A stretch of DNA of 40,501 nt, taken from a virus. Positions 21,900 to 31,425 of this stretch are shown here, one piece after another. A program made the translations under genes and the position numbers. Location: the IMG/VR virus record IMGVR_UViG_3300032050_000311, positions 1 to 40,501 of that record; one strand, written 5' to 3'. The notes under the pieces were generated by a model. It had not been told where the DNA came from and made no database searches. It worked only from the letters and a program-made list of their open reading frames with translations. Numbering within the stretch: the stretch's first letter is position 1; each line of letters begins with the position of its first letter.

Positions 21900-24800
21900 A
21901 TGGCAACCTACAAAGTACGTTCCGGCGGGAAGGTTTATAACTTTGAAGGGCCTGATGGCCTACCAGTAGATGCCGTAAAAATGTTGGCGTCAGATTATTT
22001 TAATTTGATGCAAGAACCCGAGGCTCCTCCTACCCCGGTAAAAAAACCGGAAACTGGCTTCATTCCGTCCATCAAACGTGGCGCTGCGCAAACCGGTGTG
22101 TTGTTGGGTGACATCTTGCCTGCTATGGCTGGTAGAGCAGTTGGCGCAGATGAGTATGCTGCGCAGCAGATGCAGGAGGCTGCAAAGTCTCAGGAAGAAA
22201 TCGCCAAAAAATATCCAGCTGAAGTACCGTCATACACTGACATTAAAGATGTTAGCGATGCGCTGGTGTATGCCAAGGAAGCAGTTGGCGAAGCTCTGCC
22301 CTCTCTCATACCAAGTTTGTTTACTGGTGGCACAGCAGCTATCCTAGGGCGTGGTGCAGTAGCTGCTGCGCAGGCTACAGCGGAGAAAGCTGTTTTGGCA
22401 CAAGCCGCCAAAGGTTTGGCTGGTGAAGAATTAAAGCAAGCTGCGACGCAAGCGGGAATCCAAGCTGCGCGGCAGACCGCACTCAAGTATGAAGCAGGTG
22501 GCGCGTTGGCTGGCTCTGCGGCACAGAACATACCTGATGTTTACCAGAACATTTACGAAGCCACAGGGCAACAAGACCTTGGTACAGCGATTGCGTTTGG
22601 TAGCTTTAACGCTGTGCTGGACGCTGCGTTACCTATAAGTCTATTACGCAAAGCCAAGCTGTCTGGTATCGGTCCTGAAGAATTAGGCGCGGCTTGGTAC
22701 AAACGTGCAGGCACGGGCGTAGCCAAAGGCTTTGTAACTGAAGGCGGCACTGAAGCGTTGCAAGAAGTATCAAGCGCGGCTGCTGAGAATTTTGTTGACC
22801 AGAACCTTGGGTTCTTCACACCGCAGAATTTTGAACGATTCATCAACGCTGGACTCAAGGGCGGGCTTGGTGGTGCTGGCATTACTGGCGTTGCAGACGT
22901 AGTGCTTGGCAAGGGGCCTGAAGCTGCGGCTGAAGCACAGAAGATTCAGACCAAAGGTTTGGCAGATGTTGAAGTGCCTGCTGATGCTGAGTTAGGTGTA
23001 GAGCCTGAACTTGCGCCTACTACAGTGCAGCGTGATGTGTCTGGGTTTGAGATTGCGCCTGAAGGTATAGCCCCTGCCGTTGTGCCTACTGGAGCGCCAG
23101 CTACTCAGCTTGATGTATTGATTGCTGATTTTGATAAAAGAGCTGCTGAAATTAAAGCACTTGAGCAAAAACAACGAGACGGCACTATTACGCCAAGAGA
23201 ACAAGGTTTATTAAGTGGAAAAAGAAACAAACAGCGAAGCGTCGAATACAAGATTAAGACTCTACAAACAGCTCAGAAAGGAACGCCAGATGTTGGACCA
23301 ACTGACACCACAGCAGGTGGAACAAGCGTTCCAGTGGCTGGACAGCCCGATACAGTCGTACCCACCGAAGGACTTGCAGAACCTGACGGACTTGGAGTGG
23401 TTCCTGCTGGACCGGATGCTGTGCAGCCTATTGCAGGAGAAAAACAGCCACCCATTACAGTAAATCAGCTTCCTATTGACGCAGACATAGAAGATTTTCC
23501 TTCTGTACATCCTATTACAGGGGAAAAAATAGAACTTGAAGACGTACCAAGTTTTGAAGCGCCTGTTGAAGAAATTACGCAGCAAGGTAAATCAGACCTA
23601 GAAACTCGCACCAAAGATATGGTGCAAAACGAAATTAGTGCTATTGATGAACAGCAACGCGCGCTATTGTCTAAAGATGGGCGTGCTCCAAAGAGGGGTA
23701 CAGAAAAATTCAAACAGTGGGAAGCCCTTGACAAACAACGCACTAATTTATTTAGTGAATGGGCGCAGCTTGACATACAAGAAAGCGCGGCTAAACAAGC
23801 AGAAGCTACCACCGAACAACAAGGAGACCAAGTTGGCACTGAAACCCCTGAAGCCGTCGAAACAGAAACGCAAGGACAAGAAGCGCCCATTGCCGAACCA
23901 ACAGTAGAGGTAACTCCTGAAGAACAACAGATGTACGAAGACACACGGGAATACCACAACGGTATTGAACCCGATGCGCGGTTACATCTACCTGAGTTTG
24001 GCGCGTTGTCACCTGAAGAAAAACAGGTTTACTTTGAAGGTTTAGCGACTAATAACCAGCCTGAACACGATATAGCTGCTGAAAAACTGTCAGCGTACTT
24101 GGCCGAGAAGCAAGGCATTGAGCCTGAAGGCGTGCCTAAAACTAAACCGTTGCCTAAGTTTGTTGAAGAACAACTGGACAATAACAACGCCACGGCATTC
24201 CTAAACTACTTGCGCACTTCTGCGCAAGACCCAGTGCATAGGGCTGTTGCACAGGCGCTTTACAAGCTCAAGCTCAAGACAAAAGTTGAAGTTGTAAAAA
24301 GTCTACCAAACAACCGCCCCGCTGAGTACGACCCTCAAACTGATACGGTCCGAGTGACTAAAGAAGGACAGACAGAGACTGTCTTACTGCATGAGTTTGC
24401 GCACGCCGGGACCCTACGTGTACTGTATGGGTTTGAAGAAAGCGAAGTCAAACTGTCTCAAAAGCAAGAAGACGGCGCAGTGCATCTTGACTACTTGATG
24501 AAAGAGACTAGCAAGGAGCTTAAGGCAAAGTATCCAGCTGCGTACGAAAACATTTACGAGTTTGTATCCTACGCCGTGACTGACCGCGCATTCCAAAAAG
24601 AATTACAGCGCATTCAAATTCCTGCTAGTAATTCACTGTGGGGTCAAGTTAAAAACGCATGGTCTAACTTTGTAAAAGCAGTTGCCCAAGTGCTTGGCAT
24701 TCCAGACACTGTTGAGTCGCGTAATGCGTTGATTGAAACCTTTGGCGCGTTTGAATACGTCATGGCTGCCCCCAAAGACGCTATCAAGATGGCTCCCCTG

Positions 24801-27800
24801 CCCACTGAAACGAAACAGGCAGAAACCTACGACGAGTCAAAGCTGTCTGATGAACAACTTGCAGCACAAGCTGAGTCTGAAGTTCAGCTAAAAGAACGGA
24901 CTGCCAAATCATTTTTGCGTAATTTGTTTACCAAGAAGGGCGGCCATTGGGCGGCCACTATGTTCCAGAACGAACGCTACCCAATTAAAGTGGTAGAAGA
25001 CCGTGCGCGGTTGTTCGGGATGCTCAAACGTATTGGGCCTGATCTAAACAATGTATATGGGCAGATTACACGTTCTGCTGGTATGGCTGTCAATCTGTAT
25101 GACGAGTATTTACGCAACGCAACTGAAGAAACCCATGCAGCTGTAGAAGCATACGCAAAGAAATCTGGATTGACTATCAATGAGGCGCTTGCACGTCTAC
25201 ACATTATTTTGGAAGCGCGCCACGAGCCTGAGCGCCGCCGTGTCAAGTACATAAAGACTGTGCCGCTTGAAAATGAAAGCAAGCGCATCAAGTTTGAAGG
25301 CAAGGAATATTCTGCTGAAGGGTTCAGGGAAGCGGTGATGCGTGAATTGGCGCAGCCTTCTTACCAAGTTACGCCTGAGATGACGCAGGATCAGATCAAC
25401 GAGCTGGATCAAAAACGCAAAGAGCGCGCGCTTGACCTACGCGCCATGTTGGATAAGGTTGTTGACGATAAAACATTTCACGCAAAGCAAATAAACAAGA
25501 AGCCCACTACGCCTGAAATGTTTAACCAAAACAATGCGATGTACAACGTCATTGCAAACCGTACGCCGCGACAGATTGCTGCAATCCTTAAAGAACGTGT
25601 AACGCCTGAAACAGAAAAAGAAGTTGGGGCAGTGGTAGAAGCCTTGCGTAAGGTCAATCAAATGACACAAACGCTGAACAAGATGGCGAACTACCATTCA
25701 CAACCCGCGTCAAACGTGATTGACTTCTATGACTTTAAAGACTATGTGCCGTTCAAAGGACGTCCGGGGTTAAGGCAAATTGACGAAGAGTTCAACATCG
25801 ACTCACGTCGTATTGGTGGTGACTTGCAAGAAGGCCAGAATCCTTTTGGTGGGCGAGAGTCTGAATCTGAGAACCCATTACTTCAATCCCTTGCGGATGG
25901 CGCGTCTGCTGCTATGCGTGCTGGACGTAAAGACTTGACTCTGGCAATTAAGAATGCCGTTGACCCCAAGAACAGATTACTCATGGGTAAAGTTAAGGAC
26001 ACTATCAAGTTTGAAGACCGCTTCTTGGGTAATCTTGATAAAAAAGATATTGGTGGAAGCAACAAGATATTTCACTACAACGCCGATGGAACAATTGACG
26101 TCATTGAACTAAACGATGAAAAACAACGCGAAGCCATTCGTCGTTCATACAGAACAACGCAACCGTTGATTGATATCGCTAACTCTATTACAAGTGGTAT
26201 CGGGCAGATGCATACACGGTATAACCCAGCGTTTGCACCAATGAACTTTGTGCGTGATGCGCTGACTAACGCCTTTACGCTTGGCGCTGAACTTGGCCCA
26301 GTCAAGGCAGGTCAATTGCTGACTGCTGTTGCTGCGGATGTGGCTGGTGGTGGCATGGCTAAGTCTGTGCGGTTCTCAAATCTTTACGCAAACGGTAAGT
26401 TCGATAAGCTAAGAGAGCTTGCCGCTAAAGATCAATACTATGCCGACCTGCTTGAGTACGTACAGTTGGGTGGTCGCGTGTCGTATCTCCAAGGGCTTGC
26501 TGCCAAGGGTGCGCTTGATGGACTGATGAAAGAGATCGGTCGCAGTGGCATCTTGCAAAAGAAAGATCAGGTAGATAAGTTCATTGATATCTATAACGAC
26601 ATGTTTGAATTGTCTAGCCGTGCCGCTACATACCGCATGTTGAAGGATCAGTTCTTTGCTGAGAACAAGTCAAGTGGCAAGTTTAAAAACGACGCTGATG
26701 CGCTAACTGATGCTAAGGCTCAGGCAGTTGAGTACGCCAAGAACCTAGCCAACTTTGAACAGGTAGGGCGTTGGGGCAGGGGTGCTGGCGCATTGTTCAT
26801 GTTCTTCCGTCCAGCTGCCACAGGTGCAGTCAGAGCTATTGAGGCGTTGGCTCCAGCGTTTGGTTTTAATGAAGCAAACTTTAGAGAAGAGGCTGCTGCA
26901 CAGGGCCGCACTGAAGAACAGATTGAGAGCGCGGTAAAAGAACTCAAACAACGTCAAACTAATGCACGGTACATGGCTACAGGTTTGATCGGTACAGGCG
27001 TGGCTATGTATTACATGGCGCTGATGATGGCAGAAGACGATGACCAAGGTCGTAACAAAGTTGTTACAGATGACATGGCACGCTGGACTCGGAACGCTCG
27101 CTTCCACATACCCGGCACAGACTTGATTATTCAAATCCCTTGGGGCTTCGGTCTTGGCGCGTTTGCATCTGCTGGTGCGCAGATAGCTTCTATTGCATCT
27201 GGCAGGACATCCCTACTTGATGCGTTTGGGAACATCTTGGTTACTGGAGTTGATTCATTCCTGCCCTTGCCGGTATCGCGTATCAGTCCGATAGACAATT
27301 TCCCAGCGTTTGCTATGGACTCAGTAACGCCATCTATGTTCCGTCCGTTCTTTGAGTATGTGATGAACTTGGATGGTCTGGGGCGTGAGATATACAACAA
27401 CCGTCAATCACGGTTTGGCGATGCCTATACAGGTGGCGACAACATTCCAGAGATGTACAAGAAAGCTGCCAGAGAATTGTTTGATGCAACAAATGGCGCA
27501 GTGGACTGGAGTCCAAACACCATGTACTTCTTTGCCAACAACTATTTTGATGGTATGGCAAAGATGGCCTCAAGCGCAACGAATGTTGGATTGACTGTGG
27601 CTGGGGCAAAAGAATTTGATCCAAAGAATGACATGGTGTTCCTCAGTAGTTTTATTGGCTCTAGATCAAACATTGATGCCCGTGAATTCAGTAGCATTGA
27701 GAAGCAGGTCAAACAGATGGAGCAGCGCATTAATTCGCTTAAAGACCGCCCAGAGCAGTTGGAAAAATTTATGGAAGACAACCCCACTGCTTATCCTGCC

Positions 27801-27989
27801 GTACAGTTTTACAACACGCAAGTAAATGGAACGCTGCGCAACATCCGCACTATGGCAAACCAAGTTCGCGCAAACAAAGATTTAACCATCATGGAACGCA
27901 AAGAGCAGCTCAAGCAACTCAACGACATGTCAAGCTTGGTCAAGCACAGGTTGGTTGAAGCCTTCGATATGCTTGACGTCAAGCCCTAA
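21900..27989 (+). CDS. Giant polyvalent ejection protein with zincin metallopeptidase motif
   Basis: 2029 residues, the largest gene of the window. The N-terminal MATYKVRSGGKVYNFEGPDG is a common start of giant phage internal proteins. Residues about 60-360 are helical with hydrophobic Ala/Gly segments; 380-760 are acidic and low complexity. At 831-835 lies HEFAH within ETVLLHEFAHAG, with Glu887 in YEFVSYAV, which fits gluzincin-type zinc ligands. Around residues 1410-1480, YNPAFAPMNFVRDALTNAF matches the large polyvalent protein domain LPD38. A transmembrane segment (YMATGLIGTGVAMYYMALMM) lies near 1690-1710. It probably enters the cell with DNA and may cut peptidoglycan or protein on the way. 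The last bases overlap a convergent gene. Confidence 0.75.
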   Translation: MATYKVRSGGKVYNFEGPDGLPVDAVKMLASDYFNLMQEPEAPPTPVKKPETGFIPSIKRGAAQTGVLLGDILPAMAGRAVGADEYAAQQMQEAAKSQEEIAKKYPAEVPSYTDIKDVSDALVYAKEAVGEALPSLIPSLFTGGTAAILGRGAVAAAQATAEKAVLAQAAKGLAGEELKQAATQAGIQAARQTALKYEAGGALAGSAAQNIPDVYQNIYEATGQQDLGTAIAFGSFNAVLDAALPISLLRKAKLSGIGPEELGAAWYKRAGTGVAKGFVTEGGTEALQEVSSAAAENFVDQNLGFFTPQNFERFINAGLKGGLGGAGITGVADVVLGKGPEAAAEAQKIQTKGLADVEVPADAELGVEPELAPTTVQRDVSGFEIAPEGIAPAVVPTGAPATQLDVLIADFDKRAAEIKALEQKQRDGTITPREQGLLSGKRNKQRSVEYKIKTLQTAQKGTPDVGPTDTTAGGTSVPVAGQPDTVVPTEGLAEPDGLGVVPAGPDAVQPIAGEKQPPITVNQLPIDADIEDFPSVHPITGEKIELEDVPSFEAPVEEITQQGKSDLETRTKDMVQNEISAIDEQQRALLSKDGRAPKRGTEKFKQWEALDKQRTNLFSEWAQLDIQESAAKQAEATTEQQGDQVGTETPEAVETETQGQEAPIAEPTVEVTPEEQQMYEDTREYHNGIEPDARLHLPEFGALSPEEKQVYFEGLATNNQPEHDIAAEKLSAYLAEKQGIEPEGVPKTKPLPKFVEEQLDNNNATAFLNYLRTSAQDPVHRAVAQALYKLKLKTKVEVVKSLPNNRPAEYDPQTDTVRVTKEGQTETVLLHEFAHAGTLRVLYGFEESEVKLSQKQEDGAVHLDYLMKETSKELKAKYPAAYENIYEFVSYAVTDRAFQKELQRIQIPASNSLWGQVKNAWSNFVKAVAQVLGIPDTVESRNALIETFGAFEYVMAAPKDAIKMAPLPTETKQAETYDESKLSDEQLAAQAESEVQLKERTAKSFLRNLFTKKGGHWAATMFQNERYPIKVVEDRARLFGMLKRIGPDLNNVYGQITRSAGMAVNLYDEYLRNATEETHAAVEAYAKKSGLTINEALARLHIILEARHEPERRRVKYIKTVPLENESKRIKFEGKEYSAEGFREAVMRELAQPSYQVTPEMTQDQINELDQKRKERALDLRAMLDKVVDDKTFHAKQINKKPTTPEMFNQNNAMYNVIANRTPRQIAAILKERVTPETEKEVGAVVEALRKVNQMTQTLNKMANYHSQPASNVIDFYDFKDYVPFKGRPGLRQIDEEFNIDSRRIGGDLQEGQNPFGGRESESENPLLQSLADGASAAMRAGRKDLTLAIKNAVDPKNRLLMGKVKDTIKFEDRFLGNLDKKDIGGSNKIFHYNADGTIDVIELNDEKQREAIRRSYRTTQPLIDIANSITSGIGQMHTRYNPAFAPMNFVRDALTNAFTLGAELGPVKAGQLLTAVAADVAGGGMAKSVRFSNLYANGKFDKLRELAAKDQYYADLLEYVQLGGRVSYLQGLAAKGALDGLMKEIGRSGILQKKDQVDKFIDIYNDMFELSSRAATYRMLKDQFFAENKSSGKFKNDADALTDAKAQAVEYAKNLANFEQVGRWGRGAGALFMFFRPAATGAVRAIEALAPAFGFNEANFREEAAAQGRTEEQIESAVKELKQRQTNARYMATGLIGTGVAMYYMALMMAEDDDQGRNKVVTDDMARWTRNARFHIPGTDLIIQIPWGFGLGAFASAGAQIASIASGRTSLLDAFGNILVTGVDSFLPLPVSRISPIDNFPAFAMDSVTPSMFRPFFEYVMNLDGLGREIYNNRQSRFGDAYTGGDNIPEMYKKAARELFDATNGAVDWSPNTMYFFANNYFDGMAKMASSATNVGLTVAGAKEFDPKNDMVFLSSFIGSRSNIDAREFSSIEKQVKQMEQRINSLKDRPEQLEKFMEDNPTAYPAVQFYNTQVNGTLRNIRTMANQVRANKDLTIMERKEQLKQLNDMSSLVKHRLVEAFDMLDVKP
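27971..27984. other. 14-bp perfect palindrome GCTTGACGTCAAGC
   Basis: A perfect, loop-free palindrome two bases before the stop of the giant ejection gene and right at the meeting point of the two convergent blocks. It may be chance or a protein-binding site. Confidence 0.4.
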
Positions 27990-28207
27990 GACACGCGCCA
28001 AACACGTATGCCAAGAACACCGTCTTCAGTGACGGTGTGTATTTTTACTTTTACATCGCTTTTCTTTGCCGCGTTATCAGCCGCATACGTCAAGTACGCG
28101 GGCTTCATAGTCGGTATAAAGAAGCTGTCCCCCACCAGCATGGCTGGATAGGGAAACAACCAGACGGGTTCATCGTAGGGCTTACTCGCTGACGACAGCT
28201 TCTTCAT
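27986..28207 (-). CDS. Small conserved phage protein after the primase gene (73 aa)
   Basis: 73 residues. The sequence (VWLFPYPAMLVGDSFFIPT, MKPAYLTYAADNAAKKSDVK, VTEDGVLGIRVWRV) is of a type I have seen in many phages: a conserved GDSFFxPT followed by a helix and a GIRVWR strand, with no known function. The ATG overlaps the end of the primase gene by 26 nt, so it is the last gene of the early operon. Its TAG overlaps the TAA of the convergent late gene, and a late-block terminator is embedded in its coding sequence. Confidence 0.7.
   Translation of the reverse strand: MKKLSSASKPYDEPVWLFPYPAMLVGDSFFIPTMKPAYLTYAADNAAKKSDVKVKIHTVTEDGVLGIRVWRVS
28017..28046 (+). terminator. Rho-independent terminator of the late (+) block
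   Basis: ACACCGTC, loop TTCAGT, GACGGTGT gives a perfect 8-bp stem, followed by GTATTTTTAC. It lies 28 bases after the stop of the giant ejection gene and inside the opposing 73-residue gene. The reverse orientation lacks a T run, so it should act on + transcripts only. Confidence 0.7.
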
Positions 28208-31031
28208 TTACAGGGAAGAGGTGAGTCATGTCCATTTCAAACTCGTAGGCTTGGATGTTTGTTGTGCCAAATGCATCCTTCCACCCTGAAGCCATCTGCT
28301 TGCGAATTTTGTTCTTGAGTGTCCCTCGACGTTGAAGATTGGATTCAAATTCCCTGACACCCAGCTTGATGTCTTTGAGGTATGTCTTCATGGCAGAGGT
28401 GGAGATGTATATCTTGCCCTCATCGACTTCAGCACGGATGTATAGCGCTTGCTTTGGTTCGGTTGATGTACGACCGTCTTTGATGACCAACGCAGATTGA
28501 ATGTATTTATTGATGAAGTCACCAAGGATGTCTTCGTAAGCGCTGGTCTTGTCTTTGGACTTGCCGTTGATTGTGTCCATGATGCCCTGCCCCACCACGC
28601 CAATGATGCGGTCTAGATCAAAGTTAAACAGGCCGAGTCTGTTGCCATCCTCTCCCGCCACCCTTGTCACTGCCAGCACGTTGGCAATGAATCGGTACTC
28701 AGCATTGTCTGTATAGGCGCGGCTGTAATCAAGGTACTCGTTACGGATGCGCTTTTTAACTTCAGGTAGAGTTTGTTGATACAAGTCCTTGACGTAGACA
28801 GGGCCAGCAAAGCCGTAATTAAACTTCAACGGTTCAAACATCAACAGACCCCGCGCCATGTTCAACTCGTAGCCCGGCTCTGATGGGCGTGGGACTTCTG
28901 GTTCAATAATCCGTACATCCTCTGGGTTTGTGTTTGCTTTGTATAGCGCAATGATGTCCTTGAGTGGCGTGTTTGTAGTAATGATTGCCAACAGGTTTGT
29001 GACAAATGACATCTCTCGTTCTTGGTTCACGGATGCCTGAAGCCGTAGCTTGGGCGCACCAGACGACACGTTGTAGGCTATATGAGATACGACCTTACCG
29101 TCTGTGTTTGACTGCTCATCCATACCAAACAAAATGTTTTTGCAGGTAATCATCCGTTGCATCAGGGCGTTTTGCGTGGCGTCAAAGACCGCCAAGTTCT
29201 CGCAGTTACCCCATACACTCAAAGCGCCATTTAGTGCGCCAGTCTTTCCGTTGCCAGCTTCACCAAACAAAGAATAAATAGCACCGTTGACGTTGGTGAA
29301 CTGCATCAACGGGGAAGCCAAACCGCACAGCACAGCAAAAGCGTGGTATTCATAGCCAGGGTCATTAAACATTTGAATGGCTTTCTTCCATTCATCGAAT
29401 GTACCTTTCTCTTGAATGTTCTTCACCACGTTCTTTGCTATCGGGGATGGCGGGCAGTATCGCTCTTCGCCGTCTGCCATGTACTCTGTTGTACCCAATA
29501 CAAATGACTCGTTGTTTTCTGTCCATCCTTGTTGTATTCTCATGATGCTTGCCCTTTGTGTTTGCATTAAAAAATCCATCCACTTAGTGATGTAGCTTGA
29601 TACCATTGGAGCGTGGCGCTGGTCAAAGTTAATACCTTGAAACAAAAGCGCCGACTTCAATCTATCGACTGCACCAACATCTTTTAGTGGCAGTAAAAAT
29701 TCACGGGTTGGGTCTATTGGTAACACCGCCCTCATTACCAAACATTCCCCATCATGTGGACTAAATACCCGTTGCGTTGGAAAGAAGTCCACAGCAGAAA
29801 TCATTTCTGGGGGGTCTTGAACCATTCCTTTTTTTGTTGCTCTGGGAGCTGGTTGGAAATAGATTCCTCCATTAATTCCTCTGGAAAATGGATAGAGGGC
29901 ATCGGGGAAGAAAGGAATTTTTTCGGTATGCGCTTCGACCCGAATTGATTCCTGCGTATTTGTTTGGGGTTCATCAAGCTCTCTGTCAATGGGCTGTTGT
30001 GGGGTTCTAAGGGTTTTGCCAAGTTCGATAGGCCCACGTTTTCCAAACTTACCTGCATAGGCGCATCCTTTGCATCCTCCTGAATTGGATCGTTCAAAGG
30101 CATCGCAACTAAATGACCAGTCGACTTCAAGGGATTGGGCGGCTTTTCGCTCAGTCTCTTCCCAAGAATATTTTGGGTGGTCTTCTGACATGAGATGTAT
30201 GGCAGTACTGCCATCACGACACCGAGCGGCGACAGATATTCCAGCGTACCAGATCGGCTCTGGACAACTAGCGGCGTTTTCGAGGATATATTTAATTTGC
30301 CCACAACCGTTCCCTTCTATACTCATTTGCGCGATGCGCATGAAGTCATATTCAAAATTGTCGTTACGTTTTTCGTAAATTGCTTTGGTGTCAGGGTCAA
30401 GACCCTTTTCAACCTTCTTCAGATCAAACGGCAGCTCAACTGTGCCAAGACGTTCAGTCCAGTACTCGAATGATGTTGGCTCAGCATCTTGTATGACTTC
30501 AACAGGCAACGGCTCGCCCTTGAGATTGCGAGACCCCGGTACTCTGAGGACTCGTGCTAAGTCTGCTGTGACTGTTTCGTCAATGTGCAAATCGTTGTCT
30601 AGACAGAATGCCTTGAACTTTTCAGCGTAGGGCTTCCAATCCTCAGCAGGTATTTCATCATCAAAAGGCCAGTATGCGTGTATACCGCGCCCAGAATTGA
30701 CGATGATTGGTTTTGGCAGATCAGTGGTCTGTACAAACTTGTGTATTGCAATTAACCCATCTGCCCACTCCGTATACGGCTTCCCCTCACCGCAATCCAA
30801 ATCAACGAAGAAGGCGCGCATGAAAATACAACCTGCCGCCTTACGTTCGTACCCCTCAAATGTCCCCAGTGCAAAGAATGTGTTGTAGTCGTCTTTGTCA
30901 AAAGCAACCATCTGTTCAATGGCGCTATCAATGTCATCAACAAACCGTGGCTTTACGCTCTTATCTTTGATACCTACTACACAAATGTTGCCCTGCGCTG
31001 GCAATACTTTCTCAAAAAATTGTTTATTCAT
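28182..31031 (-). CDS. Primase-polymerase (AEP) fused to a D5/DUF927-type helicase
   Basis: 949 residues. The N-terminal domain has archaeo-eukaryotic primase motifs: Asp77/Asp79 in FFVDLDCGE, SGRGIHAYW (113-121), and ARVLRVPGSRNLK (159-171). A cysteine cluster follows at about 308-325 (CDAFERSNSGGCKGCAYAGK), as in phage primases. The C-terminal half has a Walker A GEAGNGKTG near 590 and Walker B ILFGMDEQ near 633, as in the DUF927/superfamily 3-like helicases. The protein would unwind the fork and lay down primers. The mRNA has no clear ribosome site before ATG 31031 but an intrinsic-terminator-like hairpin 18 bases upstream. It is the penultimate gene of the early operon. Confidence 0.85.
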   Translation of the reverse strand: MNKQFFEKVLPAQGNICVVGIKDKSVKPRFVDDIDSAIEQMVAFDKDDYNTFFALGTFEGYERKAAGCIFMRAFFVDLDCGEGKPYTEWADGLIAIHKFVQTTDLPKPIIVNSGRGIHAYWPFDDEIPAEDWKPYAEKFKAFCLDNDLHIDETVTADLARVLRVPGSRNLKGEPLPVEVIQDAEPTSFEYWTERLGTVELPFDLKKVEKGLDPDTKAIYEKRNDNFEYDFMRIAQMSIEGNGCGQIKYILENAASCPEPIWYAGISVAARCRDGSTAIHLMSEDHPKYSWEETERKAAQSLEVDWSFSCDAFERSNSGGCKGCAYAGKFGKRGPIELGKTLRTPQQPIDRELDEPQTNTQESIRVEAHTEKIPFFPDALYPFSRGINGGIYFQPAPRATKKGMVQDPPEMISAVDFFPTQRVFSPHDGECLVMRAVLPIDPTREFLLPLKDVGAVDRLKSALLFQGINFDQRHAPMVSSYITKWMDFLMQTQRASIMRIQQGWTENNESFVLGTTEYMADGEERYCPPSPIAKNVVKNIQEKGTFDEWKKAIQMFNDPGYEYHAFAVLCGLASPLMQFTNVNGAIYSLFGEAGNGKTGALNGALSVWGNCENLAVFDATQNALMQRMITCKNILFGMDEQSNTDGKVVSHIAYNVSSGAPKLRLQASVNQEREMSFVTNLLAIITTNTPLKDIIALYKANTNPEDVRIIEPEVPRPSEPGYELNMARGLLMFEPLKFNYGFAGPVYVKDLYQQTLPEVKKRIRNEYLDYSRAYTDNAEYRFIANVLAVTRVAGEDGNRLGLFNFDLDRIIGVVGQGIMDTINGKSKDKTSAYEDILGDFINKYIQSALVIKDGRTSTEPKQALYIRAEVDEGKIYISTSAMKTYLKDIKLGVREFESNLQRRGTLKNKIRKQMASGWKDAFGTTNIQAYEFEMDMTHLFPVNEEAVVSE

Positions 31032-31040
31032 GATCGCAGA

Positions 31041-31067
31041 GACAAAAACGGCGGGAGTTACCCCGCC
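31041..31067 (-). terminator. Terminator- or attenuator-like hairpin upstream of the primase gene
   Basis: Read on the - strand: GGCGGG, loop GTAACT, CCCGCC, then GTTTTTG. This is a GC-rich 6-bp stem with a T5 run, placed between the HTH gene and the primase gene. It could reduce read-through into the primase gene or act as a processing or stability element. Confidence 0.55.
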
Positions 31068-31086
31068 AACAAATGAAATAGCTTAT

Positions 31087-31425
31087 TCAGCCCGTTTTGC
31101 TATCAGAAGCAGGCTTGATGGGACGTCCAATCATGTCCCTCAAATATGCTTTTGCATCGCGTAGGCTCTTGCAAGGCAAGATACCTTTTTTTAAATCCTC
31201 CTCGACTAAAGCGATGAATGTTTCTATACGTTGCCGCTTCTTAGGACGTATAGCCCCGCCTCTAAACCACGTGTGGGTGGTTGCTCGGGTGACATCAAAC
31301 ACTTGCGCTATGTAGGCAGACGGAAGATTTGCTTTGACACAAACCTTCGCAAGATCAACCCCTAACCGATATACGTTCGTGTTATCAATCAAGTCCAACA
31401 ACTCAGGGCTATATCCTCTGCTCAT
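31087..31425 (-). CDS. Small helix-turn-helix DNA-binding protein
   Basis: 112 residues. Residues about 36-57 (SAYIAQVFDVTRATTHTWFRGG) have the spacing of a helix-turn-helix with Arg/Thr-rich recognition helix. The rest is basic and helical (RPKKRQRIETFIALVEEDLKKG; SLRDAKAYLRDMIGRP). It could be a phage regulator or a replication-initiation accessory factor; there is no autoregulation evidence in the sequence. The ATG overlaps the stop of the upstream gene (TAATG). An attenuator-like hairpin follows its stop. Confidence 0.65.
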   Translation of the reverse strand: MSRGYSPELLDLIDNTNVYRLGVDLAKVCVKANLPSAYIAQVFDVTRATTHTWFRGGAIRPKKRQRIETFIALVEEDLKKGILPCKSLRDAKAYLRDMIGRPIKPASDSKTG

